From CAZFIM01 sp964519615 (GTDB lineage Bacteria > Chloroflexota > Dehalococcoidia > GIF9 > UBA5629), in the NCBI GenBank assembly GCA_964519615.1, contig CAZFIM010000002.1:38174-102173 (forward strand): DNA of 64,000 nt. Direction: 5' to 3'. Shown one piece after another: positions 36,512 through 45,399 of the stretch (within the stretch, counting starts at the first letter, position 1; each line of letters opens with the position of its first letter). The position numbers and the translations under genes were made by a program. The notes beneath the pieces are model-generated. The model did no database searches, was not told the DNA's origin, and saw only the letters and a program-made list of their open reading frames with translations.

Positions 36512-36873
36512 TCGAGCGCTCCTTTAAGCCATGCGTAGACATAGCCGACCATGAGTATGAAAAAGAATACTACTATAGCCACCAGTCCGAAAACGCCCAG
36601 ATTCTTGAGGTTGACCGCCCAGGGATAGAGAAAAACCGTCAGGACATCCAGCGCAACGAACAGTATAGCAAAAAAATAGTACCTGAAATTAAACTGTACC
36701 CATGTATTACCGATAGTCTCGATTCCGCACTCATAAGGCGAGGTTTTTACTTCGTTGCTTTTCCTTGGAACCAGTCCCATGAGTCCAAGTAATAAAGGCA
36801 CCAAAGGCATTATGACTGTAAATACTATGGCAACAATGAGAAGGATGCCAATATAGCCGTAACCAGCTAACAC
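36502..36873 (-). CDS. nuoA: NADH-quinone oxidoreductase-type subunit A
   Basis: GTG 36873 is chosen as start because AAAGGAGG precedes it at good spacing; a longer frame to 37086 would overlap rsmD and lacks a site. The 123-residue protein has three helices and the mobile-loop motif SPYECGIE followed by FNFRYYFFAILFVALD. It is the first gene of the eleven-subunit nuo operon. Confidence 0.95.
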   Translation of the reverse strand: MLAGYGYIGILLIVAIVFTVIMPLVPLLLGLMGLVPRKSNEVKTSPYECGIETIGNTWVQFNFRYYFFAILFVALDVLTVFLYPWAVNLKNLGVFGLVAIVVFFFILMVGYVYAWLKGALEWK

Positions 36874-36914
36874 CGGGAATACCTCCTTTGCGCCATCACG
36901 CGACGCCAACGGCG

Positions 36915-36944
36915 AGTATACCATATACTTTTCTCTATTTGCAA
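36915..36944 (-). promoter_or_regulatory. candidate sigma70 promoter of the nuo operon
   Basis: On the minus strand, TTGCAA (36944-36939) and TATACT (36920-36915) are separated by 18 nt, about 42 nt upstream of nuoA. Confidence 0.45.
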
Positions 36945-36983
36945 TGCTTTGTAGTGTCACTGATTTTGTGTAAAATTTGATAA

Positions 36984-37012
36984 TTGGACTAATACGCGCT
37001 GCACGGTATAAT
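36984..37012 (+). promoter_or_regulatory. sigma70 promoter of rsmD-coaD
   Basis: TTGGAC (36984-36989) and a perfect TATAAT (37007-37012) have a 17-nt spacer. Transcription would begin about 14 nt before the rsmD start, so the mRNA leader is very short and shows no Shine-Dalgarno. Confidence 0.6.
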
Positions 37013-37032
37013 AGGTACGCACGATTTACACT

Positions 37033-37584
37033 ATGCGAATTACAGGCGGTACAGCAAAAGGGCAGCAGCTCAAAGTGCCGGAGCACGTCCGGATGAGACC
37101 TACTACGGACAGGGTGAGGGAAGCGGTATTTTCTCTTCTGGCCTCTTATGAGTGTGCGTGGGAACGAGTGCTGGACCTCTATGCCGGAACCGGCGCATTG
37201 GGTATTGAATCACTTAGCAGGGATGCCGTATGGGTTGATTTTGTTGACCGGGAACCCAGATGTTGTGCTATCATTAAACAAAATCTGGAGAAGACCGGAT
37301 TCATACGCAATGCGCACGTCTATTGCGCCGCGGTCAATAAAGCGTTGACATTTCTCGATGGCATATACGACGTGGTTTTTATGGATCCGCCATATTCCGA
37401 TACGGCGTTGGAGAACGTGATTGAACAACTGGATAACTCAGATTGTATCGGCGACGGTTCGCTTATAGTAGTCTCGCATTCATCGCGGGTTCTCCTGTCC
37501 GCATGCTACGGCAGGCTTCACATATGCAAGGAACGCCGCTATGGAGATACAGGTATTTCTCTATTCCTCAGGGAGGCTGACTAG
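37033..37584 (+). CDS. rsmD: 16S rRNA (guanine(966)-N(2))-methyltransferase
   Basis: The 183-residue enzyme starts with MRITGGTAKGQQL as RsmD proteins do. It has RPTTDRVREAVFSLL, the SAM motif LDLYAGTGALGIE and the catalytic DPPY motif (VFMDPPYSD). It methylates G966 of 16S rRNA during small-subunit assembly. Its end touches the coaD start, the usual rsmD-coaD pairing of bacteria. Confidence 0.95.
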   Translation: MRITGGTAKGQQLKVPEHVRMRPTTDRVREAVFSLLASYECAWERVLDLYAGTGALGIESLSRDAVWVDFVDREPRCCAIIKQNLEKTGFIRNAHVYCAAVNKALTFLDGIYDVVFMDPPYSDTALENVIEQLDNSDCIGDGSLIVVSHSSRVLLSACYGRLHICKERRYGDTGISLFLREAD

Positions 37585-38061
37585 GTGATTACCGCTTTGT
37601 ACCCCGGGAGTTTTGACCCGATTACCAACGGGCATCTGGATATCGCCCGCCGTTCGGCAGCCATTTTCGATAAGGTGGTTATGGGCGTTTATAACCGTCC
37701 TTATAACAAGAATCTCATGTTCACCACCGACGAAAGAATTAAGCTGGCCAGGGAGGCTACCGCTGATATCGGCAATGTGGAGGTGCAGCCTTACTGTTCC
37801 TTAACCGTCGATTTTGCACGCAGCATAGGCGCCCGGGTTATCGTGAGGGGCCTTAGAATGAGCCCCGATTTCGAGCATGAATTTGAGATTGCAGTTATGA
37901 ACCGTAAGCTTGCGCCCGATCTCGATATGGTTTGTTTTATGGCCAGTGTGGATTATCAGTTTCTCAGTTCCAGTCTGCTCAAGGAGGTGGCGCAGCTTGA
38001 TGGTAAACTGGAAGATATGGTGCCGGAGAATGTAGCCCGTGCGCTAAAGGCAAAGCTTTAA
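37585..38061 (+). CDS. coaD: phosphopantetheine adenylyltransferase
   Basis: The 158-residue nucleotidyltransferase has YPGSFDPITNGHLDI (the GxxDPxTxGH ATP site), VRGLRMSPDFEHE for pantetheine binding and the late SVDYQFLSSSLLKEV matching the ISSTxxR-like motif. It makes dephospho-CoA. It starts at GTG directly after rsmD, with the Shine-Dalgarno inside rsmD (CAGGGAGG). Confidence 0.95.
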   Translation: MITALYPGSFDPITNGHLDIARRSAAIFDKVVMGVYNRPYNKNLMFTTDERIKLAREATADIGNVEVQPYCSLTVDFARSIGARVIVRGLRMSPDFEHEFEIAVMNRKLAPDLDMVCFMASVDYQFLSSSLLKEVAQLDGKLEDMVPENVARALKAKL

Positions 38062-38159
38062 TAAAAGTCTGCCGCATTGCGTAAAGCCTGTCGCCGGACA
38101 GCGGCTGTATATACGATGCAGCCTTAATCAATTTTAATAACTATAGGAGGCAATATTAG

Positions 38160-38405
38160 ATGGCTTACAAAATTACTGACGAGTGTATTAGTTGCGGCGC
38201 GTGCGAGTCTGAGTGTCCCAACAATGCAATCAGCGAAGGAGAGACCAGCTACGTAATAGACCCGGACAAGTGTACCGAATGTGTAGGAGCATTCGAGACA
38301 TCACAGTGTGCGGATGTCTGTCCCGTTGATGCCCCCCAGCTCGATCCCGACCATAAAGAGAGCAAAGAGCAGTTGGAAGCCAAATACAAGAAGCTTCATC
38401 CCTAA
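38160..38405 (+). CDS. 2[4Fe-4S] ferredoxin
   Basis: The 81-residue protein has two cluster motifs. The first is CISCGACESECP. The second is of the longer Alvin type, CTECVGAFETSQCADVCP, with an 8-residue insert between the second and third Cys. A charged tail follows. It is a low-potential electron carrier and, given the NADH-module-free complex I nearby, a plausible partner of it. AGGAGG precedes the start. Confidence 0.93.
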   Translation: MAYKITDECISCGACESECPNNAISEGETSYVIDPDKCTECVGAFETSQCADVCPVDAPQLDPDHKESKEQLEAKYKKLHP

Positions 38406-38430
38406 TAATCTGTGTGTGAAATAAGCAGAC

Positions 38431-38691
38431 TTACGGTAATACCGTGTAAATAATTTGCAAAACCAATATCGCAATCAAAGGGCTGAAATCTATACTTCCC
38501 GTCCGCCCGGCTATTTTAACACCGAGCCGGCGGATGGGAGACAGAATAGGTTCTGTAGTGCGGTTCAAAAAAGAGACTGCAGGGCCGTTAGGGTATGTTG
38601 ACGTCCAGGAGAGAATAATCCGGAATATAATAAGAAATGTCCATATCTGACAGAGGACCTTAAGAATTATAAACAGGATTTTCAGAGCCAC
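38431..38691 (-). CDS. YggT family membrane protein
   Basis: The 86-residue protein has two helices around the family core SWTSTYPNGPAVSFLNRTTEPILSP in shortened form (RTTEPILSPIRR). YggT proteins are found beside proC and cell-division genes and take part in membrane or osmotic processes. The GTG start overlaps the proC stop (TAGTG), so it is translationally coupled. Confidence 0.85.
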   Translation of the reverse strand: MALKILFIILKVLCQIWTFLIIFRIILSWTSTYPNGPAVSFLNRTTEPILSPIRRLGVKIAGRTGSIDFSPLIAILVLQIIYTVLP

Positions 38692-39488
38692 TAGCTGCCC
38701 ATTTTTTTTGATTTCTCAAATGCTGCCGTAACCGCTTCCAACAGCAAGGTGCGTATGCCTCCCGCTTCCAACTGCATTAATCCCTCGCTGGTGGTTCCGG
38801 CGGGTGAAGTAACCATATTACGCAGTTCAGCTGGATGTTTCTCCATAAGTTTTACGCTCATAGCTGAACCTATCACGGTGTCCGTAACCAGTCTCTCAGC
38901 TATGGTGCGGGGCAGACCTATATGAACCGCGGCATCCATGAGAGCCTCCATAATGAGGAAGATGTAAGCGGGGCCGCTGCCGCTGACGGCCGTTGCCATA
39001 TCGATATACTTCTCACTGCTGACGTACACCTCTCCGCCGGTAGCTGCCAGCACTGTTCTGGCCATCTCCTTCTGTTCTTTGTTTACCTGGTCGGTAGCAG
39101 TCCAGACTGTTATACCTTCGCTGATTTGCGCCGGCATGTTGGGCATTGCCCGCACGAGGACGTGATGCTCAAGGCCTTTGCTCAGCGTATCCAGCGTGAT
39201 GCCCGCTGCAATTGAGATTACCACCTGTTGTTCGCTAATGGCGCGCAGCTCCGGCAGTACAGACGGGATATCCTGCGGTTTAACTGCCAGTACCACTATA
39301 TCCGCTCCGGCTGCAGCTTCACGGTTTTGCGCCGTTGTTTTAATGCTGTACTCCCTGTTAAGTATGTCACGCCGCTCGGGGCTTACATCGCTTACGATGA
39401 TATCAGATGCCTGTGTGATGCCGTCTGCAAGAATGCTCCTGATGATAGCCTCGCCCATTTTGCCGCCGCCTATAAAGCTGATTTTCAT
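38691..39488 (-). CDS. proC: pyrroline-5-carboxylate reductase
   Basis: ATG 39488 is chosen because AGGAGG lies 5 nt before it and the product then begins MKISFIGGGKMGEAI, the Rossmann motif at the exact N terminus as in ProC. The 265-residue enzyme also has VLAVKPQ, RAMPNMPA and the C-terminal VSGSGPAYIF and TSPAGTTSEGL. It makes proline from pyrroline-5-carboxylate with NAD(P)H. Confidence 0.95.
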   Translation of the reverse strand: MKISFIGGGKMGEAIIRSILADGITQASDIIVSDVSPERRDILNREYSIKTTAQNREAAAGADIVVLAVKPQDIPSVLPELRAISEQQVVISIAAGITLDTLSKGLEHHVLVRAMPNMPAQISEGITVWTATDQVNKEQKEMARTVLAATGGEVYVSSEKYIDMATAVSGSGPAYIFLIMEALMDAAVHIGLPRTIAERLVTDTVIGSAMSVKLMEKHPAELRNMVTSPAGTTSEGLMQLEAGGIRTLLLEAVTAAFEKSKKMGS

Positions 39489-39645
39489 CATTACCTCCTG
39501 TCGCGGAATTATAGTAATTATACTCAAACCGGAATGTAAACGGTCTGTTTCTTAAGGAAAAACCGGACAAAAATCGAGATGGAAAGTACTTGCATTACCG
39601 AATTTCTATATTTTCTTCTGTCATAGGTGCCCGTTCTGAACGCGG

Positions 39646-42096
39646 CTACCTGATAACGATATTGAGCAGTTTGCCGGGGACGAATATCTTCTTTACTACG
39701 ACTTTCCCATCTATGTACGCTTTAACCTTTTCCCTCTCGAATGCCAGCTTCACAGCCTCGTTTTCTCCGATGGAGGCGGGTACGGTGAGCTTGTCTCTGA
39801 GCTTACCGTTGACCTGGATGACAAGGGTGATCTCCTCTTCTTTGGCCAGATTTTCATCCCATGAAGGCCATGGTTGATTGTGTATGCTGTACCGGTGCCC
39901 GGAAAGTTCCCAGAGTTCCTCAGCCAGATGGGGGGCGGTGGGTGCCAGGAGCAGCAGCAGCGTGCTGACCGTCTGCTGCCATAGATGGGAGGTAACGTCA
40001 GCGGCCTCCTGCACTTTGGCCAGGTAATTAGTAAGCTCCATTAATGCCGCAAGCATGGTATTGAAATGAAAGCGCTCCATATCCTCAGTGGCTTTTCTGA
40101 TTGTTTTATGGAGCATACGTTCAAGGTCTCGCTCAGCGCCTGAATCACGGGTTTTCTCCCTGTAATCAGCCAGCGCCAGATTCCAAACACGGTTGAGCCA
40201 ACGGCTCATACCCACGATTCCATTATCGTTCCACTCGCCGCCCTGCTCCCACGGTCCTACGAACATGATATAAGCACGAACGGAATCAGCGCCCATCTCA
40301 CCGACATAGACATCCGGAGTGATGACATTGCCCTTGGACTTGCTCATCTTGCCGCCGCGGTAGATGACCAGCCCCTGGTTGAATAGGTGAAGGAAAGGCT
40401 CGTTGAAGTCCACCAGCCCCAGGTCACGTATAGCCTTGACGAAAAAGCGGGCATAAAGCAGGTGCATTACGGCATGCTCCGCTCCTCCGGTATAGGAATC
40501 CACCGGCATCCAGTATTTAAGCTTCTCCTTATCGAAAGGATGATCGTCTATCCCCGGACTGGTATAGCGCAGAAAATACCATGAGGAGCACATAAAGGTG
40601 TCCATGGTATCAGTTTCACGGCGGGCAGGTGCACCGCAAACCGGGCAGGTGGTATTGACGAAGGACTGGCAGTATTTGAGCGGCGATTCTCCCGTGGGCT
40701 TGAACTCCGCATCCGGCGGCAGCAGCACGGGAAGGTCCTTCTCCGGCACGGGAACGATCCCGCATTTATCACAATACACTATAGGAATGGGTGCCCCCCA
40801 ATAACGCTGGCGCGAGATGAGCCAGTCGCGTATGCGGTAGGATACCGTTCGTTTGCCCCAGCCTTTTTCTTCCATATAATCACAGATAGCCTCGAAGCCC
40901 TGCTCGCTGGGCAGGCTGTCGAACTGTCCGGAGTTGACCATAGTCCCTGTCTCCGTATATGCCTGCTCAAGCTCGCCGCCACTATAACCGGACGGGGCGA
41001 TGACCACCTTCACGGGCAAGCCGTATTTATGTGCGAACTCCAGATCCCGCTGGTCATGAGCGGGTACACCCATAACGGCACCGGTGCCGTAGCCCGGCAG
41101 TACGTAATCGCCTATCCATACCGGGACCTTTTGCCCGTTCAATTTATTGATAACATAGCTCCCCAGAAAGACGCCGGTCTTCTCCTTCTCTGTTGAGGTA
41201 CGTTCGATCTCACTCTCGTGCCGTGTTTTCTCAATATAGGCTTCCACCTCGGCCTTCCGCTCAGGGGTGGTGAGGGGGGGCACCAGCGGATGTTCCGGAG
41301 CAAGCACGAAGAAGGTAACGCCGTAGACTGTGTCCGGCCGCGTGGTGAAGACCTTTATTTCGCGTGGCTCCATTTCTTCATTTTCCAGACCGAAGGATAT
41401 CTCTGCGCCTTTGCTCTTGCCTATCCAGTTCTTCTGCATGATTTTAATGCGTTCCGGCCAGTCAATACGGCTGTGATCGGCCAGTTCATCAGCATATCTG
41501 GTGATACGGAAGAACCACTGTTCCAGCGATTTTCTGATGACAGGAGTTTCACAGCGCTCGCACACTCCTTCACCAGTGACCTGCTCGTTGGCCAGCACCG
41601 TCTGACAGGTGGGACACCAGTTAACAGGCGCCTCTCCGCGGTAAGCAAGGCCGCCTTTATAGAGCTTGAGGAAGAACCACTGAGTCCATTTATAGTAGTC
41701 AGGCTGACAGGTGATAACCTCCCGTTTCCAGTCATAAATAGCGCCTATGCTTTTAAGCTGACGGCGCATGTTCTGGACATTATTCATAGTCCAGGTATAG
41801 GGATGAATGCCTCGTTTGATGGCAGCGTTTTCCGCGGGCAGCCCGAAGGCATCGAAGCCTATGGGGTGGAGTACATTATAACCCTGCATGCGCTTGAAGC
41901 GGGCATGTACATCGGAAGGTGCCATGGCATACCAGTGACCGATGTGCAGGTCTCCTGATGTATAGGGAAACATGGTAAGCGCATAGTACTTGGTACGGCT
42001 CTCATCCTCTCCTACCTCATAAATACCGTCCGCCGCCCAGCGCTCCTGCCATTTCTTCTCTATTTCCTGAGGATTGTATTTTAGGGCTGTATTCAT
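39646..42096 (-). CDS. leuS: leucyl-tRNA synthetase
   Basis: The 816-residue class-I synthetase has the HIGH box (GDLHIGHWYAMAP), the CP1 editing domain with a TxRPDT-like stretch (FTTRPDTVYG), zinc-finger cysteine pairs and the KMSKS loop (GGKMSKSKGNVI), followed by the anticodon domain. It charges tRNA-Leu. It is in a single-gene unit ending 158 nt before the proC start. Confidence 0.97.
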   Translation of the reverse strand: MNTALKYNPQEIEKKWQERWAADGIYEVGEDESRTKYYALTMFPYTSGDLHIGHWYAMAPSDVHARFKRMQGYNVLHPIGFDAFGLPAENAAIKRGIHPYTWTMNNVQNMRRQLKSIGAIYDWKREVITCQPDYYKWTQWFFLKLYKGGLAYRGEAPVNWCPTCQTVLANEQVTGEGVCERCETPVIRKSLEQWFFRITRYADELADHSRIDWPERIKIMQKNWIGKSKGAEISFGLENEEMEPREIKVFTTRPDTVYGVTFFVLAPEHPLVPPLTTPERKAEVEAYIEKTRHESEIERTSTEKEKTGVFLGSYVINKLNGQKVPVWIGDYVLPGYGTGAVMGVPAHDQRDLEFAHKYGLPVKVVIAPSGYSGGELEQAYTETGTMVNSGQFDSLPSEQGFEAICDYMEEKGWGKRTVSYRIRDWLISRQRYWGAPIPIVYCDKCGIVPVPEKDLPVLLPPDAEFKPTGESPLKYCQSFVNTTCPVCGAPARRETDTMDTFMCSSWYFLRYTSPGIDDHPFDKEKLKYWMPVDSYTGGAEHAVMHLLYARFFVKAIRDLGLVDFNEPFLHLFNQGLVIYRGGKMSKSKGNVITPDVYVGEMGADSVRAYIMFVGPWEQGGEWNDNGIVGMSRWLNRVWNLALADYREKTRDSGAERDLERMLHKTIRKATEDMERFHFNTMLAALMELTNYLAKVQEAADVTSHLWQQTVSTLLLLLAPTAPHLAEELWELSGHRYSIHNQPWPSWDENLAKEEEITLVIQVNGKLRDKLTVPASIGENEAVKLAFEREKVKAYIDGKVVVKKIFVPGKLLNIVIR

Positions 42097-42131
42097 ATCA
42101 GGCTGATTGTATCCCCCTTCTGAGTATTACG

Positions 42132-43127
42132 TCAACCGTACGAGGCCATTTCCTTATGCCACTTTTCCAGCAGTTGCAGGCCGGCGTCGGCTTTGTTCTT
42201 CAGCTCCTGACTGCGGGCAAGCTCTTTTGCCTTCCTGTAGTATGCCAGCGCCAGATCGTAGTTCTCGTTGCCGGTGGACAGCGGGTTTATCTGACCGGCA
42301 GAAGGTTGTCCGGAAAGAATCTCCACTACCCTGTCATAGTCCGCGATGACGTTGTCCCATCGGGCATATTTTTCTACGGCTGCCTCTTTAGGAAAAGGCC
42401 CGCGGTTGAGAGATGCATCGCGCGCAAGCGCAGCATCGAAATCGGCAATGGCTTTTGCCCACTGCGCTTTCTTAAAATAAGAGAAACCGATGTTGATAAA
42501 GGCCTCGGCAGTATCCGGTTGCTGCTCCACCGCGTTTTTAAGGTTGGGTGTACTGGCAATGTCCCACTGCTCCTGCCGCACCCATTTCCAGCCGGAGCCG
42601 GTGTAGGCGGTTGCGAGTCCGGAATCCGCCTCAAATTTCTGATAAAGGTAGAGGATGGATGATTGGCTCCACTGGGCGATATTGAGGTTTGCCCACCCGC
42701 GTCCGTAATAAGCGCCTAACAGATCCGGGCTCTGCTCAAGCGCCGCGGTAAAATCGGCGACCGCCAGTTCAAATCCGTTCTCAGCCGTGCGCGCCCAGGC
42801 ACGGTAGTAGTAGACATCGGCATCGCTGCGCCCCAGCTCCATAGCGGTGGTGAGATCGTCTGACGCACGTATGGAGCGGCTGTCGAAGTAATAAGCTCTG
42901 CCTCGCCCGAAATAGGCATCTGCAAGGTCTGCTTTAAATTTCATGGCGATCGTGTAGTTATCGATGGCCTCGGTATAATTGCCCTGTTCATAAGCGGAAT
43001 CGCCCTTGCTGAGGTAGATAGCTGCCTGCTGGGCCTGGGGGTCCGCGAGCTCCTTGCTCCCGCTGCACTGGGCAGAAGGCGTTATTGCTATGCAGGCAAG
43101 CAGTAGAATACTGAGTATTATTTTCAC
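42132..43127 (-). CDS. exported TPR-repeat protein
   Basis: The 331-residue protein begins with a signal sequence ending near PSAQCSGS, where the Cys could be lipidated. It then carries about six to seven tetratricopeptide repeats, visible as AYFGRGRAYY, VYYYRAWART, AYYGRGWANL and AFINIGFSYF. These form a helical scaffold for protein binding, probably outside the cytoplasmic membrane. No enzymatic motif is present. It is 35 nt upstream of leuS on the plus-strand map and could be co-transcribed with it. Confidence 0.8.
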   Translation of the reverse strand: MKIILSILLLACIAITPSAQCSGSKELADPQAQQAAIYLSKGDSAYEQGNYTEAIDNYTIAMKFKADLADAYFGRGRAYYFDSRSIRASDDLTTAMELGRSDADVYYYRAWARTAENGFELAVADFTAALEQSPDLLGAYYGRGWANLNIAQWSQSSILYLYQKFEADSGLATAYTGSGWKWVRQEQWDIASTPNLKNAVEQQPDTAEAFINIGFSYFKKAQWAKAIADFDAALARDASLNRGPFPKEAAVEKYARWDNVIADYDRVVEILSGQPSAGQINPLSTGNENYDLALAYYRKAKELARSQELKNKADAGLQLLEKWHKEMASYG

Positions 43128-43350
43128 GCTGTCTCTCCGGATGTGCTATTTGAGGCTATTCTATTATACAGTCTCTTTGTACTAATGAGAAACCGGAATA
43201 GTTCATGCCAGATGCGTATGTAAGGGCGAACAGCGGGAGATAAATCACATGTATATCGATCCGCTGGCATGGTTTCATCAGGGGGTGGTATGCTATATGT
43301 GTGCGGGTTGTTGAGCGCAGCGTACAAAACTTGCTGGAGTGAGATGGTAT

Positions 43351-43743
43351 ATGGATAGGGATCAATTTGAGGCCCATGTTTTAAAAGCCGTGGAGGCGCT
43401 GCCGGAGGAGTTCAAGCAGAAGCTTGAAAACGTGGATATCGTGGTGCAGGGCTGGCCGGATCGTGAGCAGATGAGGAGTGTGGGGCTGCGCAGCCGCTAC
43501 CAGCTGCTGGGATTATATGAAGGCGTACCGCAGACAGCGCGCAGCCACGGCTATACGCTGGTGCTGCCGGATAAAATAAGCATCTTTCAGAAACCCATCG
43601 AAGCAGTCAGCCGCACCACAGAAGAGGTTGTGGAGCGGATAGGGGAGGTTGTGCGCCATGAGATAGCACACCATTTCGGTCTCAACGATGCCGCACTGTA
43701 TGAGATAGAGCGGGAGAAGAGGAGGAGGGGGAGTACGAGATAG
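43351..43743 (+). CDS. metallopeptidase family protein (minimal zincin, DUF1025-like)
   Basis: The start at ATG 43351 is preferred to an upstream GTG at 43339. The 130-residue protein has a single catalytic motif HEIAHHFGLND (HExxHxxxxND) near the C terminus and an N-terminal DxVVQGWPD strand. This is typical of the short intracellular zincin-like family. The substrate is unknown. It is divergent from the TPR gene. Confidence 0.85.
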   Translation: MDRDQFEAHVLKAVEALPEEFKQKLENVDIVVQGWPDREQMRSVGLRSRYQLLGLYEGVPQTARSHGYTLVLPDKISIFQKPIEAVSRTTEEVVERIGEVVRHEIAHHFGLNDAALYEIEREKRRRGSTR

Positions 43744-43774
43744 ATTGGCAAATAGAAAACGGCGGTTGTTTTTC

Positions 43775-43990
43775 TTATGCTATCTTCGATTTACGGCCAG
43801 CCGAAACGCCTTTGCCTAGACCTGCCTGCCTATCCAGTGATAGCACTGTCTCTGTAGGTGATATTTTTTTCTGCCGTATCCCGCCAAGAGCTTTAATACG
43901 CCCGCCGATATTCAGATACCATAGTAAGACAACAGGAAAGAGGATGACGGGGATGGCAAAGATGAGGGCTATAATAAACTTCCACTCCAT
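43775..43990 (-). CDS. small one-helix membrane protein, paralogue of 46649-46822
   Basis: The 71-residue product starts MEWKFIIALIFAIPVILFP, a single membrane helix, then LWYLNIGGRIKAL and a basic soluble tail. The first 30 residues match the small protein at 46649-46822 almost exactly, while the tails differ. The function is unknown. AGGAGGCC precedes the start. The shared helix with differing tails points to a family of membrane-tethered small proteins. Confidence 0.7.
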   Translation of the reverse strand: MEWKFIIALIFAIPVILFPVVLLWYLNIGGRIKALGGIRQKKISPTETVLSLDRQAGLGKGVSAGRKSKIA

Positions 43991-44574
43991 TATCAGGCCT
44001 CCTTAAACTAGCCCGCTTAACTTCAAAATAGTCCAGTTAAGGACGCATGTAACCGTTGAAAACGCGTAGTCGCAAAATAAAAAAGCAAGTATAAATACCT
44101 GTTTTGATAGTCGTGGACGAGATGATGTGACATTGTTAATATTTTATGTACAGGCCTAAACAGGGAAAAATAATATATTCAGCATCATGAAAACTGCAAA
44201 ATAAATCACTGAAAATCAATTAAAAAGAAAATGGCGTTTATCGCCATTTTTACGGGGGAAGCTGTAAAAAAAGAGTGTGCTTAGTATAAAATATGTGGAA
44301 TTATATCTTTGGAGATGTAATCAGTATAAAAAAGGCGGGATGTCACATACCCTGATGTAACCGGAAAACCCACCACTAAGGAAGTTGCGCATGTGTATTG
44401 TTTCAGCAGGGAAGAGAGGAGAAAACGTCGTAAAACCCGGTTACCCCTTGACAGAGCCCGCCTGTACTTGGCTTCTCTAAAATGATTCCCCTTGATGCTC
44501 TCGCACTGCAAAGGGGAACATGATATACCAGACTTATCCAGCATAGAAATAGTTATCCCGGCGAAAGCCAGCGG
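43991..44574. other. 584-bp stretch without a supported gene
   Basis: It holds a probable bidirectional terminator at 44228-44250 and otherwise AT-rich sequence. An 87-codon open frame on the minus strand (44281-44544) has no ribosome-binding site and no recognisable protein features. Confidence 0.6.
44228..44250. terminator. probable bidirectional intrinsic terminator
   Basis: A 9-bp perfect stem AAAATGGCG/CGCCATTTT with a 5-nt loop has A- and T-tracts on the two sides, so it can act in either direction. It probably ends the acyl-CoA operon transcript coming from the right. Confidence 0.6.
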
Positions 44575-45267
44575 TTAGCTGTCCTTTCCCGGTGCGTTGT
44601 TTTGCATTACCTTTCGTCTTGCTTTTAAAATTGAAGGCTCCAGGGCCCAGTCGCCGAAGTGTTCCAGGAGAGTCTTTTGTAATGTCTCTAACGGCACATC
44701 GGGGTAGTGGCGGCCCAGGTCCTGGAGATATTCTATATGCGGCTTCCCGTCCCGGTTGTATGGGGGGAAAACGGCATCGTGGTAGCCGTCGAAATCGACG
44801 GGGATAAAGCGGAATTTTTCACACATGTGGATATCGAAAGCAGGCGTCGCTTTTACCCACTTGCCTTCCAGAAATAACTCGGTATAACCATGAAAGGGAA
44901 AGATATTGGTACCAATCAGCTGAATTGTATGTGTGGGGATCAGGTTATTCTTTATTCTCGCAAAACTCAGACTGGATGGTATGCCCGCGGCTCGGGCTAA
45001 GGCGGAAAGGAGGACAGCTTTCTGGACACAATATCCTTCCCTTCTGGTTAAAATATTACTGGCCTTAAAATGCTCCGGCAGGGATTTGGAGACGAAGACA
45101 TTGTAGCGGATTTCGTCTCGTACAAAGTAAAACAGGCTTACGGCCTGATCAACGGGTCTGGTCTTCCCGCGGATCAGGTTGCGGGCTTGCTCCTGAATAA
45201 TGGGAGTAGCGGAGTCTATGATAGGGGAGTTCTCCAGGTATTTATTCAGGTCTTCGTTCGTAAACAT
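44575..45267 (-). CDS. transglutaminase-like (papain-fold) protein
   Basis: From ATG 45267 the product has 230 residues. A helical start is followed by the transglutaminase-like core with the catalytic triad: Cys in TRREGYCVQKA, His in PFHGYTELFLEGKWV and Asp in TPAFDIHMC. Such cytoplasmic proteins cleave or form amide or ester bonds, and some act on acyl conjugates. It is the last gene after the acyl-CoA dehydrogenase on the same strand. The start is weakly supported; the frame is open to 45345. Confidence 0.75.
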   Translation of the reverse strand: MFTNEDLNKYLENSPIIDSATPIIQEQARNLIRGKTRPVDQAVSLFYFVRDEIRYNVFVSKSLPEHFKASNILTRREGYCVQKAVLLSALARAAGIPSSLSFARIKNNLIPTHTIQLIGTNIFPFHGYTELFLEGKWVKATPAFDIHMCEKFRFIPVDFDGYHDAVFPPYNRDGKPHIEYLQDLGRHYPDVPLETLQKTLLEHFGDWALEPSILKARRKVMQNNAPGKDS

Positions 45268-45399
45268 TTTTTTCTCGTTTCTTGCTGATAGCCCGCATTT
45301 TCGCCGGTGTGTGTAAGAAGAGTGGTAACACCGGTTCCGTATCATTTTAAGGCCGCAAATAAGCCGTTTGTGAGTATCAATCCTTTCTCTTTTTTTATA

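Noticed and set aside
41218..41958. 246-codon frame opposite leuS
   Set aside because: Antisense to an obvious essential gene and without a ribosome-binding site.
44281..44544. 87-codon minus-strand frame in the intergenic stretch
   Set aside because: No ribosome-binding site, unusual composition and no recognisable feature; it could be a relic but is not supported.
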